NCBI GenBank assembly: GCA_030038695.1
Contig: JASHSN010000266.1
Span: forward strand, 1-14,756
DNA length: 14,756 nt
Reading direction: 5' to 3'
Source: Nitrososphaeraceae archaeon
GTDB taxonomy: Archaea; Thermoproteota; Nitrososphaeria; Nitrososphaerales; Nitrososphaeraceae
Below the pieces are notes generated by a model. It had not been told where the DNA came from and did not search any database. It was given only the letters and a program-made list of their open reading frames with translations. This document shows, piece by piece, positions 12,246 to 14,756 of the stretch. Within the stretch, counting starts at the first letter, position 1. The number at the start of each line of letters is the position of its first letter. The position numbers were made by a program, and so were the translations under genes.

Positions 12246-13105
12246 TATAGCTTATTTAGACCAAGAACATTTGCCATTATCTCCTCTAAAGAGATCGTTT
12301 CTCTTAACGAATTTGCCAGAATGTCGATTTCCTTATCACGATCTCTCTGTGGAATTTCAATTGTTGAGGCACTGTCGAGAGAATCCTCCGGTGGCAGATT
12401 AAAGGCCAATTTCGGAATTATTCCAAAAATTTTTTTCCGCGTAATTCTTTCTACTGAAATTATTCCTGGTTTTAAGATCAATGGATCGCCGCGGAATTTG
12501 TTTATTAGGAAACCACGTGTTAGTCTCCTATACTGAGGCTTTAATAACATGAGAGTACCTACGATGCTAGCAAAGCACCCTCCTCTTTCGATATCTGCTA
12601 CAATGATAACTGGTGCATCGACTTTCTTTGCAAGCAGCATATTTGCGATGTCATATTTCGAAATGTTAATTTCAGCAGGTGACCCGGCCCCTTCGATAAC
12701 CACTATTTCGTTTTCCTCCATAAGGTTTTGAAGCGCCTCGATGACGACTGGGAAACCCTTCTGCAACGTAAATGTTTCATAGTATTCTTTCGCATGCATC
12801 TCGGAAAAGAACTTACCGTTCAAGATAACCTTGCTACGATAGTTACCGCGTGGTTCTAATAAAATGGGGTTCATTTTTACATCTGGTCGTCTTCTACAGG
12901 CTTCGGCTTGGATAGCTTGTGCTTGAGCTATTTTTAGAGATTCAGATTTTTTAGTAATAATGTGTGTAATTGAAGACATATTTTGAGCCTTGAATGGAGC
13001 TACACGATATCCTAAATCAGCAAAAATTCTGCATAATCCTATAACAATTGTGCTTTTACCTGCGCCAGATGATGTTCCTTGGATCATCAAAAGCTTTGCC
13101 TTCAA
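12245..13105 (-). CDS. cobQ: Cobyric acid synthase CobQ/CbiP, short form lacking amidotransferase domain
   Basis: ATP-dependent synthetase half of cobyric acid synthase, 286 residues. The P-loop GTSSGAGKST (10-19), FKAQNMSS (38-45), LLEPRGNYRSKVI (82-94), VIEGAGSPAEIN (136-147), VADIERGG (169-176) and INKFRGD (201-207) are all CobQ signatures, and FGIIPKL leads into PPEDSLDS as in the family. Usual CobQ has about 480-510 residues, the second half being a class I glutamine amidotransferase with catalytic Cys. Here the chain ends after a short charged helical tail (about 252-286). The shortening is not a frameshift seen in the window, since cbiB starts on the stop codon (TAATG). Glutamine-derived ammonia would have to come from a separate amidotransferase, or free ammonia is used. 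The start overlaps the upstream gene by ATGA. Confidence 0.88.
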   Translation of the reverse strand: MKAKLLMIQGTSSGAGKSTIVIGLCRIFADLGYRVAPFKAQNMSSITHIITKKSESLKIAQAQAIQAEACRRRPDVKMNPILLEPRGNYRSKVILNGKFFSEMHAKEYYETFTLQKGFPVVIEALQNLMEENEIVVIEGAGSPAEINISKYDIANMLLAKKVDAPVIIVADIERGGCFASIVGTLMLLKPQYRRLTRGFLINKFRGDPLILKPGIISVERITRKKIFGIIPKLAFNLPPEDSLDSASTIEIPQRDRDKEIDILANSLRETISLEEIMANVLGLNKL

Positions 13106-14169
13106 TTTTCAAATGACTCCAAAGCATCCAGTAAGATGAGGTTCTCTACGTGATTTTTGATTCCTACTCGAATGTAATTTGATCCCATTCTGGTAAATGA
13201 ACTACAATCCCTCACAAGTACTCCATTTTTCGTCAAGAGCGAATCTCTTATTTCCGTCGATGAGTATTTGTTATTTTTTATACGAATCAAAAAGTAATTT
13301 GCGTCAGATTTAACAGGTGCAAAAAATTGAGTTCTTTTCCTGATGTTGACGTACATGAACTCACGCTCTTCTTGTACAATCGTCCGTGCTTTCTTTAAAT
13401 GCTCTAAATCCATGAGTGCTGCGCTGCCAGCTCTTTGTGCAATCCCATTTACGTTCCAAGATATTCTACCAGCAGCCAATTTCAGGGCAAGTTTAGAGTT
13501 GGACACACTGTAGCCGAGCCTAAGACCAGCGAGGCCAAAAGATTTTGTTAGTGATCGCAAAATTATTAGATTATCAAATTGCTCTATGCTTCTGATCATG
13601 GTGTGCCGATCTGATTCATCAACAAATTCGATAAAACATTCGTCGACAAGAATTTTGGTGGAATTGTCGATGCGTTCGATAATCTTTTTTAACGACTTTT
13701 TGTAAAGTAGGCCAGTAGGGTTGTTTGGATTACATAAAAATATTGCGTCAGACCCTCTAGCTTTTTCAATAATTTGATCAGCATCTAGGTGCAAATTATG
13801 CAGGGGCACAAAAAAGATGCATGCACCCATTCTCCTCGATGCGAGTTCATATTCGCAAAATGATGGAGAAGGGATGATTACTTTTTTCCTTGCATACATT
13901 CGAGCAAAGTTGTGTATTATTTCGGTAGCTCCGTTTCCTATGTTAATACATTCACGATGAGTATGAAGATAATCTGACAGATTTTCTTTCAGATCTCTGC
14001 ATTCAGGATCAGGGTACGATGAAGTAAGCGATCCCAGATCTTTCGTGATAGATCTCAGGACATACTTGGAAACTCCAAGTGGATTAATACTTGAACTAAA
14101 ATCGACCTTCACTAAATTAGGATCTACCGAATAAATACCCCCGTGGAAGCAAGCACTTGGCCCTATCAT
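13102..14169 (-). CDS. cobD: Threonine-phosphate decarboxylase-like PLP enzyme (cobalamin pathway)
   Basis: A 355-residue fold-type I PLP enzyme of the histidinol-phosphate aminotransferase/L-threonine-O-3-phosphate decarboxylase group (CobD in Salmonella naming, CobC in others). The PLP lysine is Lys209 in SLTKSFGLAGLRLGY; CNPNNPTG (146-153), Asp176 in LVDECFIEF and Arg217 complete the cofactor site. The N-terminal FHGG and DFSSSINPLG (23-32) and the YPDPECRDLKENL stretch are typical of the cobalamin branch. As the first gene of an operon with cobQ, cbiB, cobS and cobY, it most likely makes (R)-1-amino-2-propanol O-phosphate for CbiB. HisC activity cannot be excluded by sequence but the context argues against it. 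The ATG at 14169 follows a divergent intergenic promoter region. Confidence 0.88.
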   Translation of the reverse strand: MIGPSACFHGGIYSVDPNLVKVDFSSSINPLGVSKYVLRSITKDLGSLTSSYPDPECRDLKENLSDYLHTHRECINIGNGATEIIHNFARMYARKKVIIPSPSFCEYELASRRMGACIFFVPLHNLHLDADQIIEKARGSDAIFLCNPNNPTGLLYKKSLKKIIERIDNSTKILVDECFIEFVDESDRHTMIRSIEQFDNLIILRSLTKSFGLAGLRLGYSVSNSKLALKLAAGRISWNVNGIAQRAGSAALMDLEHLKKARTIVQEEREFMYVNIRKRTQFFAPVKSDANYFLIRIKNNKYSSTEIRDSLLTKNGVLVRDCSSFTRMGSNYIRVGIKNHVENLILLDALESFEN

Positions 14170-14224
14170 AATTTTTCTATTACTTGATCGCTTCTTCCAT
14201 TTATTATGATTCCAGTTTACATAT

Positions 14225-14237
14225 TATCATATATATC
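14225..14237 (-). promoter_or_regulatory. TATA-like box for the cobalamin operon
   Basis: On the minus strand this reads GATATATATGATA, the best TATA match in the 152-base divergent intergenic region. It would place transcription start near 14205, giving a leader of about 35 bases before the ATG at 14169. A second AT-rich segment at about 14199-14209 could instead give a leaderless mRNA. Confidence 0.5.
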
Positions 14238-14289
14238 TTCGGTATCAAAGAAATATAGCAAATTAGATTAGTTACAATTCTGAAAACGA

Positions 14290-14298
14290 TTATTAAAT
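14290..14298 (+). promoter_or_regulatory. TATA-like box for asd
   Basis: TATTAAAT within 14290-14298 is centred about 28 bases before the ATG at 14322, fitting a leaderless transcript. Confidence 0.45.
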
Positions 14299-14321
14299 GC
14301 ATATCGATTATTTGCCATTGT

Positions 14322-14756
14322 ATGCTAACAGCTGCTCTTATCGGAGCCACGGGCGTTGTAGGACAGCAATTTGTTTTAGCACTAAACAAACACCCATGGT
14401 TTGAATTAACAGAAATAGTGTCATCAGAACGATCCGCCGGTAAAAAGTACATGGATGCACTTCGTGAACCAAATTCTGGTATTTCGCGTTGGCAAAACAG
14501 AGAGGCAATTCCAGAATATATAAGAGATGTCATCGTTAGCAGAGTAGAAGATATACGCCCGGAAAGATTTGATATGATATTTACTGCTTTGGAATCTGAG
14601 GACGCAAAAGTAATTGAGCCACAATTTGCAAAATCGGTTCCTGTTATAAGTACTGCTGCTGCTTTTAGATATGAAGAAGATGTTCCAATTTTGATTCCAG
14701 GTATAAATGACGAACACGCAGAATTATTAAACACCCAAAGAAAGAATAGGGGATGG
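14322..14756 (+). CDS. asd: Aspartate-semialdehyde dehydrogenase (5' part, runs off the window)
   Basis: The frame from the ATG at 14322 stays open to the last base, giving the first 145 residues of an archaeal-type aspartate-semialdehyde dehydrogenase. This enzyme reduces aspartyl phosphate to aspartate semialdehyde for lysine, threonine and methionine synthesis. The NADP-binding loop IGATGVVGQQFV (7-18) is followed by SSERSAGKKYMDAL, the specific motif of this family, and later IFTALESEDAKVIEPQFA and VISTAAAFR. The catalytic Cys lies beyond the window. It is divergent from the cobalamin operon, with 152 bases between the two starts. Threonine from this pathway is the precursor used by the neighbouring PLP enzyme, though the shared location may be coincidence. 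Confidence 0.94.
   Translation, partial: MLTAALIGATGVVGQQFVLALNKHPWFELTEIVSSERSAGKKYMDALREPNSGISRWQNREAIPEYIRDVIVSRVEDIRPERFDMIFTALESEDAKVIEPQFAKSVPVISTAAAFRYEEDVPILIPGINDEHAELLNTQRKNRGW

Noticed and set aside
12184..12731. Three plus-strand frames of 60-72 codons
   Set aside because: Antisense shadows of cbiB and cobQ.
14204..14734. Two minus-strand frames at the right end
   Set aside because: Antisense to aspartate-semialdehyde dehydrogenase, whose plus-strand motifs are clear.

Overview
This window looks like chromosomal DNA of an ammonia-oxidising-type thaumarchaeon (class Nitrososphaeria). The basis is the archaeal/eukaryal-type ribosomal proteins (L18e, L13, S9, L44e, S27e), archaeal CobY in place of bacterial CobU, a two-domain AhbA/AhbB-like siroheme decarboxylase, a membrane-anchored cupredoxin, and TATA-like boxes sitting about 25-32 bases before several start codons, as expected for leaderless archaeal mRNAs. 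The genus cannot be fixed from sequence reading alone.

Layout. (1) 75-1351, plus strand: rpl18e-rpl13-rps9, tightly overlapping. The rpoN and rpoK genes that often follow in archaea are absent. (2) 1400-3165: an accessory-looking stretch with a tiny zinc-ribbon gene on the minus strand, two perfect or near-perfect hairpins side by side, a cupredoxin gene flanked on both sides by short near-identical copies of its own internal sequence, and about 640 bases that look like decayed DNA. (3) 3166-7692, plus strand: sufC, a chlorite-dismutase-family protein that is more likely a coproheme decarboxylase, a DUF1802 protein, an aldo/keto reductase, and the AhbAB-like siroheme decarboxylase. Two of these five belong to heme synthesis, and together they suggest a hybrid heme route. 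(4) 7962-8444, minus strand: a GNA1-like glucosamine-phosphate N-acetyltransferase, followed by 940 bases with no convincing gene. (5) 9384-9879, plus strand: rpl44e-rps27e. (6) 9876-14169, minus strand: a compact five-gene cobalamin operon transcribed in the order cobD/cobC-like, cobQ, cbiB, cobS, cobY. It covers amidation, aminopropanol attachment and nucleotide-loop assembly. Its CobQ lacks the usual glutamine amidotransferase half. (7) 14322 to the window end, plus strand: the 5' part of aspartate-semialdehyde dehydrogenase, divergent from the cobalamin operon.

How the genes work together: tetrapyrrole metabolism dominates. Siroheme decarboxylase and the Cld-family enzyme would act early and late in heme synthesis, and the minus-strand operon completes cobalamin. 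The ribosomal genes are housekeeping. The most unusual points are the truncated CobQ, the Cld-family protein with Asn at the distal position, the cupredoxin gene scars with paired hairpins, and an aldo/keto reductase with Glu at the catalytic Asp position.
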